Assembly: GCF_007290395.2 (NCBI RefSeq)
Contig: NZ_CP041656.2
Span: 2,852,001 to 2,916,000 of the forward strand
DNA: 64,000 nt
Source: Bradyrhizobium cosmicum
GTDB taxonomy: Bacteria; Pseudomonadota; Alphaproteobacteria; Rhizobiales; Xanthobacteraceae
Direction of reading: 5' to 3'
The notes under the pieces are model-generated. The model was given only the letters and a program-made list of their open reading frames with translations, ran no database searches and was not told where the DNA came from. The position numbers and the translations under genes are program-made. Of this stretch, positions 32,561-40,548 are shown one piece after another (the stretch's first letter is position 1; every line of letters begins with the position of its first letter).

Positions 32561-33439
32561 ATGACCAGCAACGTCCAGATTACGCCAGGTCTCGGCGTCG
32601 CCGTGGCGGCCGTCGACATCGGCGCGGCGACGGCGGCGACCGTGACGATGACGATCGCCTCGCCCTGCGTCGTGACGGACACCGGGCACACCTTCGCGGA
32701 CGGGCAGCCGATCGTGCTGACCACGACGGGCGCTTTGGCCACCGGACTGACCGCCGGCGCGACGGTCTATGTCAAGAATCCGGTCACCAACACCTACAAT
32801 CTGGCGGCGACGCCGGGCGGTGCGGCGATCAACACCACGGGCTCGCAGAGCGGCACGCATACGCGGACGGCGCAGGCGTTTGCGCAGGTGGTGCGGATCG
32901 ACAATGCCAACCCGAACGGGACGGCAGCGGACTCCGCGTCGGCGCCGGTCGCTTTCTCGACCGAGGGCAAGGCGCAGCTCGGCAGCTTGACCGAGACCGC
33001 GCCGGCGTCCGACACGGCATCGTCGGGCCTCAACGGTCGCCTGCAGCGTCTCGCGCAGAACATCACAACGCTGATCGGATGGTTGAAGCCGACGGCCAGC
33101 GCCAACGGCATGACGAAATCGCGGGTCAATTCGGCCGCGAGCACCAACGCGACCAGCCTGAAGGCAAGCGCGGGCGCGATCTACAGCATCCAGCTGTTCA
33201 ACAATGCGGCCTATACCGTGTTCCTGAAGCTTTACAACAAGGCGTCGGCGCCGACGGTCGGAACGGATACGCCGACCTGGACGATCCCGATCCCCGCGGG
33301 CGGCGGCTTCTCGCATTACTTCCCGCACGGCCGCCCCGACGCGACTGGAATCGCCTACGCGATCACCAAGCTGCAGGCCGACTCGGACACGACCGCGGTC
33401 GTCGCGGGCGATCTGACCGGCGAAATTCTCTGGATCTGA
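32561..33439 (+). CDS. virion-associated beta-rich protein, 292 aa
   Basis: The 292-residue product is Thr/Ala/Gly-rich and beta-strand-like throughout. An N-terminal segment (HTFADGQPIVLTTTG, ATVYVKN) resembles Ig-like or gateway modules of phage surface proteins. The C-terminal domain (YSIQLFNNAAYTVFLKLYNK, then HYFPHGRP) looks like a small jelly-roll. It is probably a surface decoration or adaptor. Confidence 0.6.
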   Translation: MTSNVQITPGLGVAVAAVDIGAATAATVTMTIASPCVVTDTGHTFADGQPIVLTTTGALATGLTAGATVYVKNPVTNTYNLAATPGGAAINTTGSQSGTHTRTAQAFAQVVRIDNANPNGTAADSASAPVAFSTEGKAQLGSLTETAPASDTASSGLNGRLQRLAQNITTLIGWLKPTASANGMTKSRVNSAASTNATSLKASAGAIYSIQLFNNAAYTVFLKLYNKASAPTVGTDTPTWTIPIPAGGGFSHYFPHGRPDATGIAYAITKLQADSDTTAVVAGDLTGEILWI

Positions 33440-33443
33440 CTTG

Positions 33444-34109
33444 ATGTGGAGCGCGGGCGCGAATTGGCAGCGTCAGAACGGATGGTACAGGCCAGCACCG
33501 ACCGGCGGCGGTGGTGGTGCTGCGACCTTCACGTCGCCGGCCGACACCGGCACCTGGACGTTTTCGAACGCAAACAAGACGGTCGTTTGCACCGCAGTCA
33601 CCAACACCGGAGGTGTGCAGACCGGCCAGGTGCTGACGTCGCCGGCGCTGTCGGGCAAGAAATTCTTCATCGCCCATGTCGACAGCATGCCGGCCGACTA
33701 CGCGGCGCTGGGCATTACCGATGGCGCCAACCGGGGTTGTCCGGGCTTTGCTGGTACGGGCAACGTCGGCTTTTTCAGCAGCTCGGCGGGCATCTGGGCC
33801 GCGGGATCGAATGTGGATTCGCTGCCGCCGAGCATGGGCTCCGGCGCGACCGCGGGGCTCTGCATCGACGCGACCGGCAAGCTCGCCTGGTTCACGATCG
33901 ACGGCGTGAATTTCTACGGCTCGGCCGGCACGGTGCGCACTGCGTCGGATGTCGCTGCCGGAACCGGCGGCTTCAATTTCGCAACGCAGATCTCGGGCTC
34001 GACCTTCTATGCCGCGGTCGGCGCGCTCGACGTCGCGGGGCAGGGCTACACCATCCAGACCGCGCTGCCCGGCGGCTGGACCATGCCGTCCGGCTATGGC
34101 CTTCTTTGA
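33444..34109 (+). CDS. SPRY-like virion protein, 221 aa
   Basis: The 221-residue product starts MWSAGANWQRQNGWYRPAPT. The core contains FSNANKTVVCTAVTN, NVGFFSSSAGIWAAG and LCIDATGKLAWFTIDGVNFY, an arrangement like SPRY/concanavalin-type beta-sandwiches found in phage adsorption or decoration proteins. The frame overlaps the next gene by 14 nt. Confidence 0.58.
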   Translation: MWSAGANWQRQNGWYRPAPTGGGGGAATFTSPADTGTWTFSNANKTVVCTAVTNTGGVQTGQVLTSPALSGKKFFIAHVDSMPADYAALGITDGANRGCPGFAGTGNVGFFSSSAGIWAAGSNVDSLPPSMGSGATAGLCIDATGKLAWFTIDGVNFYGSAGTVRTASDVAAGTGGFNFATQISGSTFYAAVGALDVAGQGYTIQTALPGGWTMPSGYGLL

Positions 34110-35034
34110 AAGTGCGCTGATGGTTGGCCTGCTCAGCGTCTACGCGCCGATCGTGGTGCCAAGCACGCTATCGATGCCGAACGGCGTCGTGTTCTCCGGC
34201 GACAGCATCACGCAGGACATCGTCGGAAACGTCTCGTTTCCCGATCAATTCACGGCAAACACGGGAAGGGCGAACATCAATATCGGCCAGAGCGGAGATA
34301 CGGCGGCCGATGCCAACACCAATTACAGCAGCCAGATCGCGCCGTCCTACAACGCGTCGACCTCGAGTGTGATCGTGTTCCTTTATGGGACCAACGACAT
34401 CCAGGCGCTGGGGCACACCGACGTGCAACTGCGCTCGGATCTAACTTCCCTGGTCGGGAAGGCGCGCGCGACCGGTTATTACGCTGCGATCGGAACGCTG
34501 CTGCCGCGCAACGATGTCGGCAATGGCTGGAATTCGACGATGGAAGGCTACCGGGTGGCCCTCAACACCTGGCTGCGGGCCAACTGGCAGACCTTCGCCA
34601 ATGGCCTGGTCGATTTCGGCGCGATCGCCGAGCTGCAGGACCCGAACGATTTTCACTTTGCCGACGCGGTGCATCCGACTGATCGCGGCAAGCGGCCGAT
34701 GGCCGAATTGGTGCGGACCCGGTTCGGCATTGCCAATGTCAACGACACCACGCCGGCCTCGTACAGCTTCACGGCGGTCACGGGCGCGGCGCGCTCGACC
34801 GTGTTCACCTCTGGCGCTGTGGAGCTGAACGGCTTCACCGCGCCGGCGGCGATCTCGATTGCGGGCGGCACCTATTCGGTCAATGGCGGCGGCTTCACGT
34901 CGTCGCCCGGCACGGTGGCGCCTTACGACCAGGTGCAGGTGCGGCTGACCTCGTCGGCCGCCGGCGCGACGCAGGTGACGGCAACGCTGACTGTCGGCGG
35001 CGTCAACGGCGCCTATTCGGTCACGACGGCTTAA
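34096..35034 (+). CDS. SGNH/GDSL hydrolase with C-terminal domain
   Basis: The 312-residue product has SGNH catalytic blocks: GDS in VVFSGDSITQD (block I), GTND in FLYGTNDIQ (block III) and the DAVHP Asp-His pair (block V). A beta-rich C-terminal domain (about 220-312) follows. It would hydrolyse an ester, such as acetyl groups on cell-surface polysaccharide, helping adsorption or exposing receptors. Its place in the structural module suggests a virion enzyme. Family firm, substrate unknown. Confidence 0.82.
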   Translation: MAFFESALMVGLLSVYAPIVVPSTLSMPNGVVFSGDSITQDIVGNVSFPDQFTANTGRANINIGQSGDTAADANTNYSSQIAPSYNASTSSVIVFLYGTNDIQALGHTDVQLRSDLTSLVGKARATGYYAAIGTLLPRNDVGNGWNSTMEGYRVALNTWLRANWQTFANGLVDFGAIAELQDPNDFHFADAVHPTDRGKRPMAELVRTRFGIANVNDTTPASYSFTAVTGAARSTVFTSGAVELNGFTAPAAISIAGGTYSVNGGGFTSSPGTVAPYDQVQVRLTSSAAGATQVTATLTVGGVNGAYSVTTA

Positions 35035-35040
35035 GAACAG

Positions 35041-36003
35041 ATGCTGCTGCTTCTCCTTCGCTCCACTTCGGCAGGCGCTGCCAGCGCGACCGCGTCGGTC
35101 GCTCTGGGCGCCCTGACGTCCTCGGCTGCCGCGGTCGCGATCGGCTCGGCCGCGGCCTCGCCGACGCTGGGCACGTTGACCAGCACGGCGACCGCCTCCG
35201 TGGTTGTCCAGGCGCAGGCTGCGGTCACGCTGGGCGCGCTGACGTCGTCGGCCACGGCGTCGACCGGCTCCGGCAATGCCGCCCTGGCGGCCACGCTGGG
35301 GGCGCTGACGGCCTCCGCGACGGCGGTGGTGATCGCGCAGGCGCAAGCCGCGCCAACGCTGGCGGCCCTCGCCAGCGCCGCCAGCGCGGCTGCGCCGGTG
35401 GCGGCGAGCGTCTCGGCGACGCTGGGTGCGCTGACGCTGGCGGCGACGGCTCAGAACGGCGCGGGCTTCTCCGCCAACGTCACGCTGGCAAGCCTGACGG
35501 TGGCCGCAACCGCGCAGGCACAGGTCCAGGCCAGCTGCAGCGCCACGCTGGGCGCGCTGACGAGCTCGGCGGCGGCGGCGGACCCGGTGGCCGCGACCGC
35601 CGGCGTCACGCTCGGCGGGCTCGTCGTTGTCGCCACCGCGACCACGGGGCCGACCGCGGCCCTGGCGGCCACGCTGGGCGCCCTGACGGCGAGCGCGCAG
35701 GCGAGGGCGATCGCGTCTGCCGCGGCGGCGCCGGTGCTGGGCGCGCTGACGATGGTTTCGACCGCAACCGCGCCGGTCGCGGCCAACAACAATTCGGCGC
35801 TGGGGGCGCTGACGGCGAGCGCGACGGCGACGGTGACCGCGCGCGCGGCCGCGTCCGTGACGCTCGCCAGCCTCACCTGCGCGGCGCGCCTCGGCTCGCC
35901 GAGCGGCAGCTTTGCGCTGTCCGAGCGGGTCGTCGCGGTCGATGCCGAGCGGCGCCGCGTCGCGGTCGACAGCGAAAGCCGGACCATCTCGGTTGCGGCT
36001 TAA
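35041..36003 (+). CDS. Ala/Thr-rich 13-repeat structural protein
   Basis: The 320-residue product consists of about 13 imperfect repeats of 20-22 residues built on an ATLGALTASATA-type unit, from about residue 20 to 285. It ends in a non-repetitive tail (SERVVAVDAERRRVAVDSES, then RTISV) with arginine-rich strand pairs. Such regular short beta repeats suggest a fibrous or solenoid structure. The tail resembles short conserved ends seen in other rhizobial phage structural proteins. It is probably a head or neck fibre. No enzymatic motif. Confidence 0.7.
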   Translation: MLLLLLRSTSAGAASATASVALGALTSSAAAVAIGSAAASPTLGTLTSTATASVVVQAQAAVTLGALTSSATASTGSGNAALAATLGALTASATAVVIAQAQAAPTLAALASAASAAAPVAASVSATLGALTLAATAQNGAGFSANVTLASLTVAATAQAQVQASCSATLGALTSSAAAADPVAATAGVTLGGLVVVATATTGPTAALAATLGALTASAQARAIASAAAAPVLGALTMVSTATAPVAANNNSALGALTASATATVTARAAASVTLASLTCAARLGSPSGSFALSERVVAVDAERRRVAVDSESRTISVAA

Positions 36004-36015
36004 AGAGGGGCAGTC

Positions 36016-36363
36016 ATGAAAACCTGGCCGGCGAAAGATCCCGACGAGATCCTCGATTACGATCTCGACTGGACCATGCGGCTGTATTCCGCCGACGAGC
36101 TGGCCCTCGTTGCTCCCGATCTGCTGGGCCTTGTCCCCACCAGCGAGCTGGTGCCGCAGCCGGCGGACACCATCGCCAGCTCGAGCTTTACGCTGCCGTC
36201 CGGAACGCTGGTCGCCAACAGCTCGAGCTATACCTCGACGCACACCAAGGTGTGGCTGGCGGGCGGCGCCGAGGGCGAAAGCTACCTGGTGCAGAACCGC
36301 ATCACCACGGCCGGCGGCCGCACCATGGACCAGACCGTCAAGCTCAAGGTCAAGAGCAAGTGA
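36016..36363 (+). CDS. fibre-tail adaptor-like protein
   Basis: The 115-residue product has the pattern KDPDEILDYDLDWTMRL, then KVWLAGGAEGESYLVQNRIT and GRTMDQTVKLKV. This pattern recurs in small virion adaptor proteins that join fibres to the neck or tail. It follows the repeat fibre gene directly, which fits that role. Confidence 0.65.
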   Translation: MKTWPAKDPDEILDYDLDWTMRLYSADELALVAPDLLGLVPTSELVPQPADTIASSSFTLPSGTLVANSSSYTSTHTKVWLAGGAEGESYLVQNRITTAGGRTMDQTVKLKVKSK

Positions 36364-36364
36364 C

Positions 36365-36772
36365 GTGGAGATCGAGCAGCTGGTCGAAAACGCGCATCGG
36401 CGCCTGGCGCTGCGCCGGCTGCTGATCGCGATCGAACGCAACCCGGATTTTTTGGAGGCTATCGACATGAACCGCACCATCAAGCGGCCGATCGAGCTGG
36501 CGGGCTTCGCCGGCCGGCTCAACCGCGCCGAAAAGCTCGAGAACGATCTCGCCGTCACCGGCCAGCGCTACGACACCGTACTGGCCGATATCGACGACCA
36601 GCACGCGGCGCTCAAGGGCCACGTGGGCTCGTTAGAGACCACGCGGGCCGCGCTCGACCAGGTCATCGGCCGCATGACTGCGAGCAATGGCGGCCCAAAC
36701 GATGGCTCGAGCGAGCAGGGCGGTTCATTTGGCACGTTCGATGGCCAGGTCATTGACGGAAAGCCGGTCTGA
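36365..36772 (+). CDS. hypothetical structural protein, 135 aa
   Basis: A GTG start at 36365 gives 135 residues; an ATG at 36467 with a better GGAGG site would give 101. The helical N-terminal part (HRRLALRRLLIAIERNPDFL) and a coiled-coil centre (HAALKGHVGSLETTRAALDQ) precede a Gly/Ser tail. The next gene starts in its stop codon (TGATG). Family unknown. Confidence 0.55.
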   Translation: MEIEQLVENAHRRLALRRLLIAIERNPDFLEAIDMNRTIKRPIELAGFAGRLNRAEKLENDLAVTGQRYDTVLADIDDQHAALKGHVGSLETTRAALDQVIGRMTASNGGPNDGSSEQGGSFGTFDGQVIDGKPV

Positions 36773-37146
36773 TGACCGCCGACGAGGCGCTCGACATGCT
36801 TCGCCGTCAGCTCGACGAGCACGGCGAGGATGTCATCATTCGCCGCTGGTCGGGGCCTGCCAATGCGCGGGTATCGACTGAGGCCATCGTGCGCGGCCGC
36901 CCGGTCGGGCTCAAGGCCGAGCAGCTGGTTGGCAGCATCCGGGCGGGCGACTGCAAGGTGATCGTCATCAATGATCCGGCGGCCAAGGTTCTGTCCGGCA
37001 AGGTCGCGTTGTCGGCGCTGCTGCCATTGACCACCAACGACAAGATCGAGGTCGGCGGCCGCGAGCTGGCGATCAAGTATCCCGACGACATGACGCGGCG
37101 CGTCGCCGGTGTCGTGACCGGCCTGGACATCTTTGCGGGTGGCTGA
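36772..37146 (+). CDS. head-closure-like protein, 124 aa
   Basis: The 124-residue product has a beta-rich core (EDVIIRRWSGPANARVSTEA, then KVIVINDP and DKIEVGGRELAI). Its position is typical of the HK97 gp7/SPP1 gp16-like head-closure proteins that plug the connector. Assignment rests mostly on gene order. Confidence 0.6.
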   Translation: MTADEALDMLRRQLDEHGEDVIIRRWSGPANARVSTEAIVRGRPVGLKAEQLVGSIRAGDCKVIVINDPAAKVLSGKVALSALLPLTTNDKIEVGGRELAIKYPDDMTRRVAGVVTGLDIFAGG

Positions 37147-37775
37147 TGTTTGATGGCTCTGTCGACGGGCTCGACCTCGATTTCGAGGTCCTGATCGCCG
37201 AGGAATTCTCGCCGGCGGCGCGCTCGGCGCGGCTGGCGGAATTCGCGCGCGAGCAGCTCGCCGCGGCCGAGCAGACCAACCGAGCCGCGCTCGGCTACGT
37301 GCCGCCGCACACCACGATCGTCGACGGCGCCGTCGGCGTGCGCGAGGACCAGGTCCGGCCCGATGGCGTGATCGTCTATTCGTTCGAGCTGCTCGGCGAG
37401 CTGTTCGGCTGGATCTCCGAGCAGCTGCGCACCTTCGCGCCGGTGTTGACGGGCGAATTTCGGGACTCGTTCCAGTTCTTTGCCGATGGCGTCCTGGTCG
37501 ATCCGGCCGGGGAGGTGTCGCCAGCGCGGGAATACGTGTTCCTGTCGCCGCTGCCTTACGCGCGCAAGATCGAGGGCAGCTCTGGCAGGCCTCCGGAATC
37601 GCGCCAGGCGCCGCACGGCGTTTTCGAGGCCGTCGCCGCGCTCGCCGCAAAGCGGTTCGGCAACCAGGCCGTGATCCGTTTCTCGTTCCGGGCGCCGCTC
37701 GGAGGCGAGCTGATCTCCGGCAAGGCCGGCAACGATCTGCGCGTGCCGGCGATCGTCATCACGCTGCGAGGGTAG
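37146..37775 (+). CDS. tail completion protein, HK97 gp10-like
   Basis: The 209-residue product has a helical N-terminal half (AARSARLAEFAREQLAAAEQ) and a central APVLTGEFRDSF segment, the usual signature region of HK97-gp10 neck/tail completion proteins. A VFLSPLPYARKIE motif follows. It lies between head closure and tail terminator genes. Confidence 0.7.
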   Translation: MFDGSVDGLDLDFEVLIAEEFSPAARSARLAEFAREQLAAAEQTNRAALGYVPPHTTIVDGAVGVREDQVRPDGVIVYSFELLGELFGWISEQLRTFAPVLTGEFRDSFQFFADGVLVDPAGEVSPAREYVFLSPLPYARKIEGSSGRPPESRQAPHGVFEAVAALAAKRFGNQAVIRFSFRAPLGGELISGKAGNDLRVPAIVITLRG

Positions 37776-37776
37776 G

Positions 37777-38190
37777 GTGGCACGGCAAACCGTCATCGAT
37801 GCCGTCACGGCGCGGCTCAAGGCCAATTTTACGCTTTGTGCCGTGCTCGACCAGGACGAGGCAGCGCAGCCGCCGGCGGACGGCGCGACCTTCCTGACGC
37901 TGCAGTTTCCCGTCGCGATCGAGCAGCAGATCTCGATCGGCGCGCCCGGCAACAACGTCTGGCGCGAAAGCGGCGCGTTCCGCCTGGTGATGAGCGTGCG
38001 CATCGGCGATCCGATCTCGCTGCCGAACACATGGCTGGATCAGGCGCGCGCGCTGTTCCGCGGCAAGCAGTTTGCCGGCGTCACCACCTTCGCGCCGAGC
38101 CCTGGCGTGCAGGGAGACGCGCAATTCTCCAGCGGCACGCGCGTCGAGCTGTCCTCGGCTGTGCCGTATCAGTCGGATTTTTTCGCCTAA
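37777..38190 (+). CDS. tail terminator-like protein, 137 aa
   Basis: The 137-residue product starts at GTG 37777. Its MARQTVIDAVTARLKANFTL start, ATFLTLQFP strand and conserved C-terminal segment fit phage tail terminator proteins (gpU/DUF4128-like) that cap the tail tube. The gene is directly upstream of the tail tube gene, as expected. Confidence 0.7.
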   Translation: MARQTVIDAVTARLKANFTLCAVLDQDEAAQPPADGATFLTLQFPVAIEQQISIGAPGNNVWRESGAFRLVMSVRIGDPISLPNTWLDQARALFRGKQFAGVTTFAPSPGVQGDAQFSSGTRVELSSAVPYQSDFFA

Positions 38191-38215
38191 ACCCTAACCC
38201 TTTGGAGCTGTCACG

Positions 38216-39703
38216 ATGGCTGATCTTCAGTCTACGAACCGCGTTGCGCTGGCGAAAGTCCGCGAAGCCACCTTCGGCGTCATCCCGGCCAACCCGGCAT
38301 TCAAGGCGGTGCGCCAGACCTCGAGCAGCCTGGCCGCCAATCCGCAGACCAAGATCAGCGCCGAGATCCGCGGCGACCGCCAGGTGACCGACCTGATCCT
38401 GGTCGGCGAGGATGCCAGCGGCAATGTCGGCGGCGAGCTGGCGTTCGGCGTGGCGGATGACGATTTCGAGGAGGCGCTGCAGGGCACCTGGTCGAACAGC
38501 CCGTCGATCACGGTCGTGACCGCCGACACCGAGATCTCCGACGTCGCTGCCACGACGTTGACGGTCTCCGCCGGCGGCGCGCAATTCGTCGCGGGTATGC
38601 TGACGCTGACGCAGAACCTGCCGACCGCAGCCAACAACAAGCTCGCCAAGGTGGTCTCGTCGACCGGCACCTCGATCGTCTATCCGGCCGCGACCTATTC
38701 CGCCGATGCCGTCATTCCGGTCGGCGCCAGCGTGCGCCAGGTCGGCTTCGAGGGCGCCAGCGGCGACATCACCGCGGTCACCGCCGGCGGCAATGGCCTG
38801 GCCTGCACGGCGGCCGATTTCACCACCTTCGGCATGGTGCCGGGCGAATGGGTCAAGGTCGGCGATGGCGACAACGCCAACTGCTCGTTTGCCGGCACGG
38901 CGGCCAACAATGATTTCTGCCGCATCGCCTCGGTTGCCGCGAAGAAGGTCACGTTCGATCGCGTGCCGGCGGGCTGGGCCGCCGACACGGGCACGGGCAA
39001 GACCATCCGCGTCTTTACCGGCGATTTCCTGACCAACGCCTCGACCAAGCGCTCCAACACCATCGAGCGCCAGTATCTCGATCACTCGCCGGTCACCTAC
39101 GAATATCTGCGCGGCATGACGCTCAACACGCTGGCGATCGAGGCCAAGCAGCAGGACATCGCGACCTACACCAAGAATTATATCGGCCGCGACGCCTATC
39201 TGCCGTCGCCGATGGCGCGGGTATCAGGCGCGACCGATGTCGCCGCGCCGAGCTATGGCGTGCTCAACACCTCGACCAATGTCGGCCGTCTCGGCTTCGA
39301 TGGCTCGGTCATCACGGGGCCGAATTTCGTGATGCAGGCGACGATCAACATCAACAACAATCTGCGGGCGCAAAAGGCGATCGGCTCGATCGGCGCGGTC
39401 GGCATCGGCAACGGCGAGTTCAACGTCTCCGGTTCGCTGCAGACCTATTTCGGCGATCCGTCGATCTATCAGAAGATCGTCAACAACACGCTGACCTCTT
39501 ACGACCAGCGCGTCGGCCGCAGCGACGGCAACCGCGAGACCATCGTGATGGATCTGCCGGCGATCAAGATGTCCGGCGGTTCGCCGTCCGTCTCCGGTAA
39601 AAATCAGGACGTGATGATCGATGCGCCGTTCACGGCCATCCGCCATGCCACGCTCGGCTACACCATGTCGGTCGGCCGGTTCTGGTATCTGCCGACGAGC
39701 TGA
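38216..39703 (+). CDS. major tail tube protein
   Basis: The 495-residue product begins MADLQSTNRVALAKVREATF. The tail-tube family features are the early FGVIPANPAFKAVRQTSS segment, the YLRGMTLNTLAIEAK strand and the C-terminal ITGPNFVMQATININNNLRA region. The central part contains Ig-like inserts. It polymerises into the non-contractile tail tube. Confidence 0.85.
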   Translation: MADLQSTNRVALAKVREATFGVIPANPAFKAVRQTSSSLAANPQTKISAEIRGDRQVTDLILVGEDASGNVGGELAFGVADDDFEEALQGTWSNSPSITVVTADTEISDVAATTLTVSAGGAQFVAGMLTLTQNLPTAANNKLAKVVSSTGTSIVYPAATYSADAVIPVGASVRQVGFEGASGDITAVTAGGNGLACTAADFTTFGMVPGEWVKVGDGDNANCSFAGTAANNDFCRIASVAAKKVTFDRVPAGWAADTGTGKTIRVFTGDFLTNASTKRSNTIERQYLDHSPVTYEYLRGMTLNTLAIEAKQQDIATYTKNYIGRDAYLPSPMARVSGATDVAAPSYGVLNTSTNVGRLGFDGSVITGPNFVMQATININNNLRAQKAIGSIGAVGIGNGEFNVSGSLQTYFGDPSIYQKIVNNTLTSYDQRVGRSDGNRETIVMDLPAIKMSGGSPSVSGKNQDVMIDAPFTAIRHATLGYTMSVGRFWYLPTS

Positions 39704-39793
39704 CGCGTAGCGGCATGCTCAACGCGACCGGCGCCGCAGCTTGCGGTCGCCGGCGCGCACCTCTCCACCCACGCAGCAAAACAGGAGGCACCT

Positions 39794-40207
39794 TTGAAGC
39801 TGTCAGCCGTCAAGAACGATTCCAGGCTCGCCGAGCAGGGCGATTGGGTCGACAAGATCCCGAACCTGCCCGGCGTCCGTCTCAAGGTCCGCGGTGCGCA
39901 CAACAGCGATTACCGCATGCTCGAGGCCAAGCTGACCCGCGAGATCCCGCGCTCGGACCGGATCGAGGGGCTGAAGCCGGCCGAGCAGGACCGCATCCTC
40001 GCGACGTTGCTGCTCGAGACTGTCCTGATCGACTGGGACGGCATGACCGAGGACGACGAAAAGACGCCGATCAAGTACACGCGCGACCTCGGCGAAAGCC
40101 TGCTGTTCGATCCGGATGCGCGTGACTTCCGCGAGGGCGTCGCCTGGGCGGCCGAGGTCGTCGCCAACCGCCGCAAGGCCGAGGGCGGGCTCGAGGTAAA
40201 AAACTGA
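39794..40207 (+). CDS. tail assembly chaperone, gpG-like
   Basis: The 137-residue product starts at TTG 39794, supported by a strong AGGAGG site 8 nt upstream. It contains GVRLKVRGAHNSDYRMLEAK and ETVLIDWDGMT segments. It lies directly before the tape measure gene. Its last codons form the slippery heptamer A-AAA-AAC at 40198-40204, just before its TGA. A -1 slip there would fuse it to the start-less frame at 40204-40548. In lambda-like phages this gpG/gpGT ratio controls tail assembly. The short form ends at 40207. Confidence 0.85.
   Translation: MKLSAVKNDSRLAEQGDWVDKIPNLPGVRLKVRGAHNSDYRMLEAKLTREIPRSDRIEGLKPAEQDRILATLLLETVLIDWDGMTEDDEKTPIKYTRDLGESLLFDPDARDFREGVAWAAEVVANRRKAEGGLEVKN
40198..40204 (+). 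promoter_or_regulatory. -1 programmed ribosomal frameshift slippery site
   Basis: In the zero frame the codons read GTA AAA AAC TGA. The heptamer A-AAA-AAC is the canonical -1 slip sequence. After the slip, reading resumes at CTG ATC GAC (40204), opening the downstream frame. Confidence 0.8.
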
Positions 40208-40548
40208 TCGACGTCCTGACCTGGCAGCTGGATTGGGCGGACAAGATCGATGGCATCGTCGCGGCGGCGACAGGGGCAGGCATTCCGCTGTCCTCGCTGC
40301 CGTGCGTTGCCAGCCGGGTCGATCTTTTCCCGCATCTGGCTTTCGAGGCTTACGCGTTTCGTGAGCTGTCGACCGATCGCCCGGTTGGCTTCGATCGCGG
40401 CGTCATTCCCTGGCGCTCGATCGACGCTTTCGCCGAGCGTTACGGCCTGGTCGGTGACGAGTTCGATCGCCTGGTCGGCATCATCCGCGCGATGGATGCC
40501 GCCTATCTCGGCCACTTGAAAGCCAGAGAGCAAAATGCCGACGCTTGA
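40204..40548 (+). CDS. tail assembly chaperone T-part, made only by frameshift
   Basis: This 114-codon frame has no ATG, GTG or TTG before its last quarter, so it cannot be started on its own. It is entered by the -1 slip at 40198-40204, making a fusion of about 251 residues with the upstream chaperone. Its coding quality is clear: DVLTWQLDWADKIDG, LAFEAYAFRELSTDRPVG, IPWRSIDAFAERYGL and IIRAMDAAYLG match the usual second chaperone part in rhizobial phages. It ends 14 nt inside the tape measure gene. Confidence 0.82.
   Translation: MIDVLTWQLDWADKIDGIVAAATGAGIPLSSLPCVASRVDLFPHLAFEAYAFRELSTDRPVGFDRGVIPWRSIDAFAERYGLVGDEFDRLVGIIRAMDAAYLGHLKAREQNADA

Noticed and set aside
31286..33328. 680-codon open frame on the minus strand
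   Set aside because: Antisense shadow of connector and structural genes with Arg-rich composition and no recognisable motifs.
35041..36003. Possible CRISPR-like repeat array
   Set aside because: Repeats are in-frame coding units of variable sequence without conserved spacers, and the frame is a long protein; no cas genes are present.
36110..36364. Upstream extension of the 36365-36772 frame
   Set aside because: It overlaps the fibre-tail adaptor gene in another frame and is Arg/Pro/Thr-rich; the GTG at 36365 is the sensible outer start.
34441..36558. 705-codon open frame on the minus strand
   Set aside because: It lies antisense to the SGNH, repeat-protein and adaptor genes, is dominated by Arg/Gly/Ala low complexity, and arises from GC-rich third positions and the repeat array.
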